From NCBI RefSeq assembly GCF_030252425.1, contig NZ_CP126994.1, positions 992,001 through 1,056,000 on the forward strand: 64,000 nt of DNA, given 5' to 3'. Under the pieces are notes generated by a model. It searched no databases. It was not told where the DNA came from and worked only from the letters and a program-made list of their open reading frames with translations. A program made the position numbers and the translations under genes. The stretch is from Acidisoma sp. PAMC 29798 (GTDB lineage: Bacteria; Pseudomonadota; Alphaproteobacteria; Acetobacterales; Acetobacteraceae). Shown in pieces: positions 40,355 through 49,270 of the stretch; within the stretch, counting starts at the first letter, position 1; the number at the start of each line of letters is the position of its first letter.

Positions 40355-40984
40355 ATGACCGAGATCGACGTCGAGACTGCCGAGCCGCTGTTTCGCCGCA
40401 CCGTGCAGGCGCTGGCGGCGGGTGATCCGGCTGCGGCCGCCTTGCTTCCGGACCTCGAACGCTTCCCCGATTACGGCCCCGGCTGGCTCGCGGTGGGCGA
40501 TGTGCTGCTGCGGGCGGAGCGGCGGGAGGCGGCGCTGATCGCCCTGCGCCGGGCGGTGCGCGCCGCACCGCAATCCCGAGACGCCGCCCATCGGCTTGGT
40601 CAATGCTTGATCGCACTCGGCCAGCGGGACGCCGCGATCGCCACCTTCCGGCATGCGCTGACCTGCGATCCCCGCGCCGCTGAGACCTGGTACAGCCTCG
40701 GTCTCGCTTTGCAGGATGGCCAGCATCACGCGGAAGCCTCGGACGCCTATCGGTCTGCCGTCAGGGCGCGCCCGAGTTTCCACGAAGCCGCGCTCAACCT
40801 CGGCATTGCCTTGCAGGAGCAAGGACGGATGGAGGAAGCGCTCGATGCTTATGCAACCGCTTTCCGCAGCCGCCCTGAGAGTTTCGGCCGCATCGCCCAG
40901 GCCCTCGTCTCGGGTCGCGCTGGGGCGCTATGGCTCCGGCCCGAGGCCTTGCGGGATATCCTCGCCGCCCGCGTCAGCGCCTGA
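40355..40984 (+). CDS. Tetratricopeptide-repeat protein
   Basis: A 209-residue protein with about four TPR units between residues 35 and 185 (for example WLAVGDVLLRAERREAALIALRRAVRAAP, AHRLGQCLIALGQRDAAIATFRHALTCDP, WYSLGLALQDGQHHAEASDAYRSAVRARP). No signal peptide. Likely a protein-binding scaffold. The ATG at 40355 is preferred over an upstream TTG. Its last 57 bp overlap the end of the opposing gene at 40928. Confidence 0.85.
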   Translation: MTEIDVETAEPLFRRTVQALAAGDPAAAALLPDLERFPDYGPGWLAVGDVLLRAERREAALIALRRAVRAAPQSRDAAHRLGQCLIALGQRDAAIATFRHALTCDPRAAETWYSLGLALQDGQHHAEASDAYRSAVRARPSFHEAALNLGIALQEQGRMEEALDAYATAFRSRPESFGRIAQALVSGRAGALWLRPEALRDILAARVSA

Positions 40985-41680
40985 GCGCGCGGCGCGAAAT
41001 GCCTTGCGGTAGTGACCGGGACCGCTAAGCAGGGTCTGCGCGGTGTCGTCGTATTGGCGGATCTCGGCCTCATCGAAGGCCATGTAGTCAAGCACCAGTG
41101 GCTCGCGCGGAACCGGAATGCATTGCGCGACCGGCATGCCGCGCGGCAGCACGCCTGAGAAGGACGGGTCCAGCCAGACGGCTGGAAACAGAATGCCGAC
41201 GTCATGGAAGCGATCGGCATCCACCAGGCCGCTCAGTAGCCGGAACGGCAGATCGGCGCGATTGACGGGATGCGTCGCGAACAGCGACCAGCCAGGCTCC
41301 AGCGCCATCGTCCAAAAGCTGTTGAACTTGACGATGACCTGGCCCGGCTGATGGAAGGGCGTGCCTTCGACCTGCGCGGGCGCATGGAAACTCAGCGGCG
41401 CGCGTGGATGGGTGGTCGCGCCGAGCGTCGGGATCGGCCAGTCCCAGCTCAGCCGCCCGGCCTCCACCCGCACGTCGCAGGGCAGGGGAATGATGAAGCC
41501 CTGCGACATGGCATCGACGAAGGGCGGACAATGCTTGACCGTGCGGATATCCTCGCCGTGGAGATCCGAGAAGGCATGGCGCGGCATAGTTTTCAGCCAG
41601 TCGGGCAGCGAAAGGCGGGCCGGTATCGGCTTGGGGATCACATCCATCAACGCCGGATCGCACCGGAAGATGATGCGCAT
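40928..41680 (-). CDS. Uncharacterised protein at the end of the glycerol operon
   Basis: A 250-residue protein of unknown function, possibly of the DUF6065 kind. Recognisable stretches are SLPDWLKTMPRHAFSDLHGEDIRTVKHCPPFVDAMSQGFIIPLPCDV and VIVKFNSFWTMALEPGWSLFATHPVNR. No signal or membrane segment. Its ATG shares one base with the glpK stop (TGATG), so it is co-translated with glpK. Why a glycerol operon should end with it is unclear. The last 57 bp overlap the TPR gene on the other strand. Confidence 0.65.
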   Translation of the reverse strand: MRIIFRCDPALMDVIPKPIPARLSLPDWLKTMPRHAFSDLHGEDIRTVKHCPPFVDAMSQGFIIPLPCDVRVEAGRLSWDWPIPTLGATTHPRAPLSFHAPAQVEGTPFHQPGQVIVKFNSFWTMALEPGWSLFATHPVNRADLPFRLLSGLVDADRFHDVGILFPAVWLDPSFSGVLPRGMPVAQCIPVPREPLVLDYMAFDEAEIRQYDDTAQTLLSGPGHYRKAFRAARSGADAGGEDIPQGLGPEP

Positions 41681-43179
41681 CAGTCGTCTTCTGGCGTCAT
41701 CGCCAGCCGCACGGCGCGCTGCCAGCCGCGATACTTGCGGTCCCGCGTTGCGGGATCAATGTTCGGCACGAACCGCCGATCGATCGACCACTGGCGCGCG
41801 AATTCCTCTGGCTCGGGGCAAAGCCCGGCATCGAGCCCGGCGAGATAGCCTGCGCCCATCGCCGTGGTTTCGCGAAAGGTCGGACGCTCCACCGTCACGT
41901 CCAGCATGTCGGCGAGGAATTGCATGGTCCAGTCATTGGCGGACATGCCGCCATCGACGCGAAACACCATATCATCGGCCGGTTCGCCGTAATCGGCCAG
42001 CATCGCCTGCAACAAATCCCGCGTCTGGTAGCCGACACTTTCGAGTGTCGCGCGGGCGAACTCCTTCTTCGTGGTGCCGCGCGTAATGCCGGTGATCAGG
42101 GCGCGGGCATGGCTGTTCCAATGCGGCGCACCGAGGCCGGTGAAGGCCGGCACCAGATAAACCGGCTGGGCGGGGTCTGATACTTCGGCGAGCCGGCCGG
42201 TTTCGGATGAATTCTCGACAAGTCCGAGGCCATCGCGCAGCCATTGCACGCTGGCGCCTGCCGAGAAGATCGAGCCTTCGAGCGCGTAGCGCCGCTCGCT
42301 GCCGCGCTGCCAGACGATGGTGGTGAGCAAGCGATGGCGGGAGCGTTTCGGCGCCGTGCCGATATTGAGCAGCACGAAACCGCCGGTGCCGTAGGTCGCT
42401 TTGACCGTGCCGGGCGCGAAGCAGGCCTGGCCGATCAACGCCGCTTGCTGATCGCCGGCGACGCCGCGAATGGCGATGCTGCCGCCGAGCAGATCAGGCC
42501 GGGTCGTGCCGAAACTGCCCGCACAATCGCGGATCTCAGGCAGAAGGGCGGCGGGCACGCGAAACAGGCGAAGCAAGTCTTCATCCCAGGCGCAGGTGCG
42601 AATGTCGCAGAGCAAAGTGCGGGAGGCATTGGTCGCGTCGATCGCATGCACCTTGCCATCCGTCAGGCGCCACAGCAGGAAGGAATCGACGGTGCCGAAG
42701 GCGAGTTCCCCGGCCTCTGCGCGCGCGCGCGCACCCGGCACATGATCGAGCATCCAGCCGATCTTGGTCGCAGAGAAATACGGGTCGAGGCGCAGCCCCG
42801 TGCGCTCGGCCACCAGATCGGCATGGCCGGCAGCCTCCAAAGCCTCACAGGCGGCGGCGGTGCGGCGGTCTTGCCAGACGATGGCATTGTAGATGGGGCG
42901 GCCGGTTGCACGCTCCCAGATCAGCGTCGTCTCGCGCTGATTGGCGATGCCGAGGCCGGCGATGTCATGTGCATCGAGGCCGGCCTGGGCGAGAGCGCCA
43001 CGCGCCGTGCCCAACGCCGTCGCCCATAGCGTTTCAGGATTATGCTCGACCCAGCCTGGGGAGGGGAAAATCTGCGGAAATTCTTCCTGCGCACTTGCCA
43101 CCGGTTTCAACGCCGCATCGAAGACGATGGAACGGGTGGAGGTGGTGCCTTGGTCGATGACCAGGATATGGGACGCCAT
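41680..43179 (-). CDS. glpK: Glycerol kinase
   Basis: A 499-residue FGGY kinase that makes sn-glycerol 3-phosphate from glycerol and ATP. The opening ILVIDQGTTSTRSIVFD is the phosphate-1 motif of GlpK; GWVEHNPETLW, IANQRETTLIWERATGRPIYNAIVWQDRRT and YGTGGFVLLNIG follow, and the C-terminus has the MSANDWTMQFLAD signature. Length is the usual one. It is the penultimate gene of the glycerol operon, 80 bp behind the binding-protein gene with a hairpin terminator or attenuator between. Confidence 0.96.
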   Translation of the reverse strand: MASHILVIDQGTTSTRSIVFDAALKPVASAQEEFPQIFPSPGWVEHNPETLWATALGTARGALAQAGLDAHDIAGLGIANQRETTLIWERATGRPIYNAIVWQDRRTAAACEALEAAGHADLVAERTGLRLDPYFSATKIGWMLDHVPGARARAEAGELAFGTVDSFLLWRLTDGKVHAIDATNASRTLLCDIRTCAWDEDLLRLFRVPAALLPEIRDCAGSFGTTRPDLLGGSIAIRGVAGDQQAALIGQACFAPGTVKATYGTGGFVLLNIGTAPKRSRHRLLTTIVWQRGSERRYALEGSIFSAGASVQWLRDGLGLVENSSETGRLAEVSDPAQPVYLVPAFTGLGAPHWNSHARALITGITRGTTKKEFARATLESVGYQTRDLLQAMLADYGEPADDMVFRVDGGMSANDWTMQFLADMLDVTVERPTFRETTAMGAGYLAGLDAGLCPEPEEFARQWSIDRRFVPNIDPATRDRKYRGWQRAVRLAMTPEDD

Positions 43180-43202
43180 GCGCTGTGCCGTTCATTTTAT
43201 CG

Positions 43203-43231
43203 AAAAGGGGGACTCGTCACCGAGCCCCCCC
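43203..43231 (-). terminator. Hairpin with T-run between glpV and glpK
   Basis: On the leftward transcript GGGGGGCTCG pairs with CGAGTCCCC around a GTGA loop, with one bulge, and TTTTCG follows. This is a good intrinsic terminator shape. In the middle of an operon it probably lets part of the transcripts stop after the abundant binding-protein message, or protects the 3' end. Confidence 0.65.
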
Positions 43232-43259
43232 CCATCGTCACGTCAGACCGAACTCAGGT

Positions 43260-45020
43260 CTATTTGGGTGCCGACCAGCTCTTGATGAGCTCGTCGTAAT
43301 CCACCGTCTCGCCCTGCGGCTTCTCGTTCGCCAGCTTGCGCTGCGGAGCGAGATTGCCGTCCTGCTCAGCCTTCTTGTACCAGTATTCGGCATCGCGCGG
43401 CTTGTTCATCACCGGGCCGAGCTTGCCCTGCACGCCCGAGCGCTCGATGCGGCTCATGATCGCATCCTGATCGCGGGCCAATCCGTCCATCGCCTGTTGC
43501 GGGGTCACCGAACCCGCAATGGCGTTGGACACGTTCTGCCACCAGACCTGCGCCATCTTGCCGTAGTCAGGCACGTTGACGCCGGTGGGGGTCCACTGCT
43601 TCACGGCCGGGCCACGGTAGAATTCGACCAGGCCGCCCATCTTCGGCGCGGCATCCGTCATCGCCTCACTCTGGATGTCGCTCTGACGAATGAGATGCTG
43701 TGTCGACAAGGCTTTCTTGAGGCTGACGCTCTTGGAGACGCTGAACTGGGCATAGAGCCAGCCGGCCTTGATCTTCTCCATCGGTGCGTATTTCAGCATG
43801 GTCCAGCAGCCGCAATCCTGGTAGCCGAGCTTCATGCCCGTCTTCCAATAGGGTCCATGCGGGGAGGGGGCCATGCGCCATTTCGGCGTCCCATCCGCAT
43901 TCATCATCGGCGAACCCGGCTGATTCATGGTGGCGGAGAAGGTCGTGTACCAAAAGATCTGCTGCGCGATATGGCCCTGGCCCGGAACCGGTCCGGCTTC
44001 CAGGAAGTCCATGCCGGCCGCTTCCGGCGGTGCAAACTTCTTCAGCCAATCGACGTATTTCGTCAGCGCATAAACCGCTGCCGGGCCATTCGCATCACCG
44101 CCACGGGTGATGGAGGAGCCACGCGGAAGGCCGCCTTCGTTGCGGATGCCCCATTCGTCGACCGGCAGGCCGTTCGGCAGACCACGATCGCCGGCGCCGG
44201 CCATCGACAGCCAAGCATCGGTGAAGCGCCAGCCGAGGGACGGGTCCTTCTTGCCGTAATCCATGTGGCCATAGACGCGCACACCATCGATCGTCTTCAC
44301 GTCGTTGGTGAAGAAGTCGGCGATGTCCTCATAGGCAGACCAGTTGACGGGAACGCCGAGTTCATAGCCGAACTTCGCCTTGAACTGCGCCTTCAGTTCC
44401 GGACGCTTGAACCAGTCATACCGGAACCAGTAAAGGTTCGCGAACTGCTGGTCGGGAAGCTGATACAGCTTGCCATCCGTGAAGGTGCCGAAGGACAGGC
44501 CGACAAAGTCCTTCAGGTCGAGGTTCGGATTGGTAACGTCCTTGCCGTTATTCGCCATAAAGTCGGTCAGCGAACCATCGACGATGTCGTTGTAACGCGG
44601 ATGCGTGCCGATGAAGTCGGAATCGTTCATCCAGAAATCGTAGATCGGATGCCCGGACTGCATCTCGACTTCGATCTTGTCGACGAGGAGACCCTCATCC
44701 ATCAGGTCGTGGTTGACCTTGATGCCGGTGATCTCGGCGAAGGCCTTCGTCAGAACGCTCGACTCATATTGGTGAATATTCAGAATTTCGGATACGCAAT
44801 TGACCTGCATGCCCGCGAACGGCTTGGCCGCATTGATGAACCATTCCATCTCCGCCATCTGCTCGTCCTTGGAGAGCGTGGAGGGCTGGAACTCATTATC
44901 GACCCACTTCTTGGCGGCATCCGTCTGCTGCGCATGGGAGGGCGCAGAATGGAGCAGGATGGCGGCGCTCGCGGCAGCGGCGGCACCCCCCTTCACAACG
45001 TCACGTCTCTTAATTTCCAT
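43260..45020 (-). CDS. glpV: Glycerol ABC importer substrate-binding protein
   Basis: A 586-residue periplasmic binding protein, long for an extracytoplasmic solute receptor and matching rhizobial GlpV. The N-terminus MEIKRRDVVKGGAAAAASAAILL with a twin-arginine-like KRRDVVKG and SAPSHAQ cleavage region indicates export. Start at 45020 has GAGGGGAC upstream; a longer reading is unlikely. Domain features include GMQVNCVSEILNIHQYESSVLTKAFAEITGIKVNHD. It delivers glycerol to GlpP/GlpQ. Confidence 0.92.
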   Translation of the reverse strand: MEIKRRDVVKGGAAAAASAAILLHSAPSHAQQTDAAKKWVDNEFQPSTLSKDEQMAEMEWFINAAKPFAGMQVNCVSEILNIHQYESSVLTKAFAEITGIKVNHDLMDEGLLVDKIEVEMQSGHPIYDFWMNDSDFIGTHPRYNDIVDGSLTDFMANNGKDVTNPNLDLKDFVGLSFGTFTDGKLYQLPDQQFANLYWFRYDWFKRPELKAQFKAKFGYELGVPVNWSAYEDIADFFTNDVKTIDGVRVYGHMDYGKKDPSLGWRFTDAWLSMAGAGDRGLPNGLPVDEWGIRNEGGLPRGSSITRGGDANGPAAVYALTKYVDWLKKFAPPEAAGMDFLEAGPVPGQGHIAQQIFWYTTFSATMNQPGSPMMNADGTPKWRMAPSPHGPYWKTGMKLGYQDCGCWTMLKYAPMEKIKAGWLYAQFSVSKSVSLKKALSTQHLIRQSDIQSEAMTDAAPKMGGLVEFYRGPAVKQWTPTGVNVPDYGKMAQVWWQNVSNAIAGSVTPQQAMDGLARDQDAIMSRIERSGVQGKLGPVMNKPRDAEYWYKKAEQDGNLAPQRKLANEKPQGETVDYDELIKSWSAPK

Positions 45021-45089
45021 TTTTTCGTCCCCTCGTTCCGGCGTCGCGCGTGACATCACGCGCAATCTTTTTCCGGTTGTTGTTAGGTC

Positions 45090-45365
45090 CTAGGCGAAGC
45101 GGAACATCGCCGCGCCGTACAGAATCGCGATCGCCACAGGGTACCAAAGGTTGTCCCCACCGGTGATGCGAATCCATAGGATAAAGATGAAGGCCGAGCC
45201 AACGAGCGACACGAAGAAGCGGTCGCCGCGTGTGGTCGGAAAGCCCAGGATACCGCGTTTCGGCGTCTCCGGCCGATAGATCGCGAGCAGCGTCAAGATC
45301 AGGAGTGCCAGGGCGATGAGGCCAAAGAAGCCCGCCGTCCCCCAGGTCCATGCCATCCATGCCAT
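45090..45365 (-). CDS. glpU: Small membrane protein of the glycerol importer (DUF2160)
   Basis: A 91-residue protein with about three membrane helices (TAGFFGLIALALLILTLLAIY, FVSLVGSAFIFILWIRI, WYPVAIAILYGAAMFRF). The family is the DUF2160/GlpU proteins found only in glpSTPQUV operons. Its position between glpQ and glpV matches that order. Its exact role in the transporter is not known. Confidence 0.88.
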   Translation of the reverse strand: MAWMAWTWGTAGFFGLIALALLILTLLAIYRPETPKRGILGFPTTRGDRFFVSLVGSAFIFILWIRITGGDNLWYPVAIAILYGAAMFRFA

Positions 45366-45377
45366 GTGCCCGATCCC

Positions 45378-46184
45378 TTAGACGCGACCAAGGGCAAAGC
45401 CCTTGGCGATATGGTTGCGGACGAACCAGATGACGATCGCACCCGGCACCATTGTCAGCACACCGGCGGCAGCCAGCAGCCCCCAATCCATGCCCGCCGC
45501 AGAATAGACGCGGGTCATGACCGAGACGATCGGCTTGGCATTGACGGTGGTCAGCGTGGTGGCGAGCAACTGCTCCACCCAGGAGAACATGAAGCAGAAG
45601 AAAGCCGCGACGCCGACGCCATTGGCGATCAGCGGCAGGAACAGCTTTACGAAGAAACGCGGAAAGGAATAACCGTCGAGCGCCGCCGTCTCATCGATTT
45701 CGCGTGGCACGCCGGAGATGAAGCCTTCCAGAATCCACACGGCCAGCGGCACGTTGAACAGACAATGCGCCAGCGCCACGGCCCAGACGGTGTCGAACAA
45801 CCCGATGGAATAATAGAGGTTGAAGAAAGGCATGGCATAGACGGCGGGCGGCGCCATGAGGTTCGATAGCAGCCAGAAGAACAGGTGCTTGTCGCCGATG
45901 AAGCGGAATCGGCTGAAGGCATAGGCCGCCGGCAGGGCGATCGTGACGGAGATCACCGTGTTGATGGCGACATAAGTCAGCGAATGCACGAAGCCGAGGT
46001 ACCAGGCCGGGTCTGTGAAGATCACGCGGTAATTGGCGAGGGTCGGGTGATGCGGCCAGAAGTTGAGGCTCGATAGGATCTCGCCGTTAGTCTTGAAGCT
46101 CATGTTCAAGAGCCAATAGATCGGCAGGAACAGGGCGATGAGGTAAATCCCGATCGCGATGCTGCGTCCTTGAATACGCATCAC
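45378..46184 (-). CDS. glpQ: Glycerol ABC importer permease
   Basis: A 268-residue permease of the MalG type with about six helices. The cytoplasmic EAA-like loop is GVPREIDETAALDGYSFPRFFVKLFLPLI, which contacts the ATPases. The first four bases overlap the end of glpP. It pairs with GlpP to form the channel. Confidence 0.93.
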   Translation of the reverse strand: MMRIQGRSIAIGIYLIALFLPIYWLLNMSFKTNGEILSSLNFWPHHPTLANYRVIFTDPAWYLGFVHSLTYVAINTVISVTIALPAAYAFSRFRFIGDKHLFFWLLSNLMAPPAVYAMPFFNLYYSIGLFDTVWAVALAHCLFNVPLAVWILEGFISGVPREIDETAALDGYSFPRFFVKLFLPLIANGVGVAAFFCFMFSWVEQLLATTLTTVNAKPIVSVMTRVYSAAGMDWGLLAAAGVLTMVPGAIVIWFVRNHIAKGFALGRV

Positions 46185-47071
46185 GCGCCCTTTCTCTGAT
46201 CGAGTTGAGTCATGATGGTAAAGAAGGCGTAGCAGATGGTCAGCGTGATCAGGTTGTAGACCAGGGACATTGCAGCCGCATTGCCGAGGTCGACCTGCCC
46301 GAGCGCGATCTTGACGAGATCGAGGGACAGGAAGCTGGTCGCCTCGCCGGGGCCACCGCCGGTCACGACCGAAGGCTCAGTATAGATCATGAAGCTTTCC
46401 ATGAAGCGCAGCAGCACGGCAATCACCAGCACCTTCTGCAATTTCGGCAATTCGATGTTGCGGAAGACCGACCAACGGCTGGCACCGTCGATGCGTGCCG
46501 CCTGATAGAAGGCATCCGGGATCGCCTTAAGGCCGGCGTAGGACAACAGCGCCACCATGCCGGTCCAGTGCCAGACATCCATGACAACGATGGTCGCCCA
46601 AGCGGAGATCGGCCCCTGTGTATCGTTGTAGGGAATATGCAACCCGTTCAAGGCGGCGCCGAGCAGACCGATATCCTGGCGTGCGAAAATCTGCCAGATC
46701 GTGCCGACGACCGTCCAGGGGATGAGCAGCGGCAGGGCGATCAGCACCAAGGTCGCGCCGACGCGCCAGCCGTGACGGGGAATGCAGATGGCGACCGCAA
46801 TGCCCAACGGCAGTTCAAGGCATAGAACCACCAGGGAAAAGATCAGGTTGCGGACCAGTGCCGCCGCGAAGCGACCGCCCATATCCGTCGTCGGGTCCAG
46901 CAGGTTCTGAAACCAGGCGACGCCGTTCCAAAAGAAGCTGTTCTGCCCCATGGTGTCCTGAACAGAGTAGTTCACGACCGTCATCATCGGCAGTAGCGAC
47001 GAGAAGAGAACAAAGCAAAGGACGGGGATCACGAAGAACCACGCCCGGTTGTTCCAGGGTTTGTCCATCAT
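46181..47071 (-). CDS. glpP: Glycerol ABC importer permease
   Basis: A 296-residue permease of the MalF type. Six helices are visible, with the coupling loop AIPDAFYQAARIDGASRWSVFRNIELPKLQ. Start overlaps the glpT stop and its end overlaps the glpQ start, each by four bases, so the three are coupled. Confidence 0.93.
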   Translation of the reverse strand: MMDKPWNNRAWFFVIPVLCFVLFSSLLPMMTVVNYSVQDTMGQNSFFWNGVAWFQNLLDPTTDMGGRFAAALVRNLIFSLVVLCLELPLGIAVAICIPRHGWRVGATLVLIALPLLIPWTVVGTIWQIFARQDIGLLGAALNGLHIPYNDTQGPISAWATIVVMDVWHWTGMVALLSYAGLKAIPDAFYQAARIDGASRWSVFRNIELPKLQKVLVIAVLLRFMESFMIYTEPSVVTGGGPGEATSFLSLDLVKIALGQVDLGNAAAMSLVYNLITLTICYAFFTIMTQLDQRKGA

Positions 47072-48153
47072 GATGAGAGTCCTTCGACCCTATGCTCATC
47101 GACATAGATATGCAGGTGTTGGGAGGTGACGTGCAGGCCGGCACTGTCACCCGGGGACAAAGACACGTCGTTCGGCAGCACCGCCACCGCCTCATGCCCG
47201 CCGAGCGCCACGCGGACCAGACGGCGACGACCGAGGTCCTCGATCTTCAAGACCCGCACGGGAATGCCGCCCTGTGGCCGCACCGTGGCGTAATCGGGTC
47301 GGAAGCCAAGCTGCACGGCGGTGCCCGCTGCCGGCGTCCGGTAATGCGCGCCGAGGTCGAAGGCAATATTGTCCACCACGGCGTGAGTCCCGGCGACCGA
47401 GACAGGCAGGAAGTTCATGCCCGGCGAGCCGATGAAATAGCCGACGAAGCTATGGGCCGGGCGCTCGAACAGATCCGTCGGCGTGCCGATCTGCAGCACG
47501 GCGCCGTCCTTCATCACCACGACCTGATCGGCGAAGGTCAAAGCCTCCACCTGGTCGTGCGTCACGTAAATCATGAGCATGTCGAGCGCCTGATGCACGG
47601 CCTTGAGCTTCGAGCGCAATTCCCACTTGAGGGCAGGATCGATCACCGTCAGCGGCTCGTCGAACAGCACGGCCGAAACATCCGCGCGCACCAGACCGCG
47701 CCCGAGGGAGATCTTCTGTTTCGCATCGGCCGTCAGGCCCCGCGCGCGGTGCTTCAACACCGGGCGCAGATCGAGAAGATCCGCAATCTCCCCCACGCGC
47801 CGCTCGATCGAAACCTTATCCATGCCGCGATTCTTGAGCGGAAAAGCGAGGTTCTCGGCCACCGTCATGGTGTCGTAGATGACAGGGAACTGGAAGACCT
47901 GAGCGATATTGCGCTTTTCCGTCGGCAGGCGGGTGACGTCAGTGCCATCGAACAGCAGCCGCCCGTCTGAGGGAATGACGAGACCGGAGATGATGTTGAG
48001 CAGCGTGGTCTTGCCGCAACCGGATGGCCCCAGCAGGGCATAGGCATGGCCATTTTGCCAGACATGGTCGATGGGTTTCAGCGCATAGCGCTTCTCCCCG
48101 CCGGCGGGGCCAGGATAGGCGTGGGCGATATGATCGAGGGTTATGCTTGCCAT
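47068..48153 (-). CDS. glpT: Glycerol ABC importer ATP-binding protein
   Basis: A 361-residue MalK-like ATPase. Walker A is GPSGCGKTT, signature RGLTADAKQKISLGRGL (an unusual signature: LTADAKQ in place of LSGGQ), Walker B VSAVLFDEPLTVID. The C-terminal TOBE domain begins about residue 250. The ATG at 48153 is taken because MASITLDHIAHAYPG is the conserved first strand; upstream codons overlap glpS. Lack of LSGGQ suggests that this ATPase has one degenerate site that functions with GlpS. Confidence 0.92.
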   Translation of the reverse strand: MASITLDHIAHAYPGPAGGEKRYALKPIDHVWQNGHAYALLGPSGCGKTTLLNIISGLVIPSDGRLLFDGTDVTRLPTEKRNIAQVFQFPVIYDTMTVAENLAFPLKNRGMDKVSIERRVGEIADLLDLRPVLKHRARGLTADAKQKISLGRGLVRADVSAVLFDEPLTVIDPALKWELRSKLKAVHQALDMLMIYVTHDQVEALTFADQVVVMKDGAVLQIGTPTDLFERPAHSFVGYFIGSPGMNFLPVSVAGTHAVVDNIAFDLGAHYRTPAAGTAVQLGFRPDYATVRPQGGIPVRVLKIEDLGRRRLVRVALGGHEAVAVLPNDVSLSPGDSAGLHVTSQHLHIYVDEHRVEGLSS

Positions 48154-48163
48154 ATCCGCGTCC

Positions 48164-49270
48164 TCAGACCAGTGCCGCGAGGCGTCGTGCGGCCTCGGCA
48201 TCCGGTGCCCGGATCAGCAGACCCGCCGTGTCAAAAACGAAGATGCGCGTAGGATCGATGCTGATCCCGGCGGCGGCACCGGGTTGCCAGTCATGCACGC
48301 CCATCACCAGGCTGACCCAGGTGGCGAAACCGACATCGAGATGGACGAAGCTTTCCGACCCGCTGATCTCGGTCACGGCGACTTTGCCGGGAAAGCGATC
48401 GCCGCCGCCCGAGGCGTCGCCGAGCTGCGCATCCTCCACGCGAAAGCCGATCCGGTAAGCACCGTCAGGCAAGTCCGGCAACAGCAGATCGGCGTCGATG
48501 CTGCGGCCATCGGGCAGCGTCACCGCCCGACCCTGGCGGGAGACCATCATTTCATTCAAGGGTGGGTCGGAAAAGACACGCGCCGCGTCGATATTGGCGG
48601 GCCGACGATAGACCGCCGGCGTCGCGCCTATCTGGCTGACACGACCCTGCCAAAGGGCCGCCGTGGTGCCACCCAGCAGCAAGGCTTCCCCAGGTTCCGT
48701 CGTTGCATAGACAAGGATGGTGCCGGTCGCCGCAAACAGCTTCGGCAATTCCTCGCGCAATTCCTCACGCAGCTTGTAATCCAGATTGGCGAGCGGCTCG
48801 TCCAGCAGCACCAACTCGGCATGTTTGACCAAGGCGCGCGCAATGGCGGTGCGCTGCTGCTGGCCGCCGGAAAGCTGCGCCGGCAGCCGATCCAGATAGG
48901 GCTCCAGCCGCAAAACGCGCGCGGCATCCTGCACGCGGCTTTCGATCTCCGCTTTCGACAGGCGCGCCACCCGCAGCGGCGAGGCGATGTTCTCGTAGAC
49001 CGTGATGGACGGGTAATTGACGAATTGCTGGTAGACCATGGCGACGGAGCGCTTGCGCACCGGCACGCCGACGATGTTCTGGCCGCGCACATGGATGGCG
49101 CCGGTGGTCGGCTTATCGAGCCCCGCCATCAGCCGCATCAGCGTCGTCTTGCCCGAGAGCGTCGGTCCGAGCAGAACGTTCATCACCCCACGCTCGAAGG
49201 TCAACGAGACGTCGTCGATGATAATATTCTGGCCGACCTTGAGGCCGACATGATCGAGAACCAAACTCAA
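48164..49270 (-). CDS. glpS: Glycerol ABC importer ATP-binding protein
   Basis: A 368-residue MalK-like ATPase. Walker A is variant: GPTLSGKTT. The signature is LSGGQQQRTAIARALVKHAELVLLDEPLANLDYKLREEL, which is canonical. A TOBE domain follows. It complements GlpT, which has a canonical Walker A but a non-canonical signature, so the two form an asymmetric heterodimer. Its start overlaps the glpD stop by four bases. Confidence 0.93.
   Translation of the reverse strand: MSLVLDHVGLKVGQNIIIDDVSLTFERGVMNVLLGPTLSGKTTLMRLMAGLDKPTTGAIHVRGQNIVGVPVRKRSVAMVYQQFVNYPSITVYENIASPLRVARLSKAEIESRVQDAARVLRLEPYLDRLPAQLSGGQQQRTAIARALVKHAELVLLDEPLANLDYKLREELREELPKLFAATGTILVYATTEPGEALLLGGTTAALWQGRVSQIGATPAVYRRPANIDAARVFSDPPLNEMMVSRQGRAVTLPDGRSIDADLLLPDLPDGAYRIGFRVEDAQLGDASGGGDRFPGKVAVTEISGSESFVHLDVGFATWVSLVMGVHDWQPGAAAGISIDPTRIFVFDTAGLLIRAPDAEAARRLAALV

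Noticed and set aside
43185-45053. 622-codon open frame opposite glpV
   Set aside because: The glpV product is strongly recognised; the opposite frame is rich in His/Arg/Asp typical of shadow translation.
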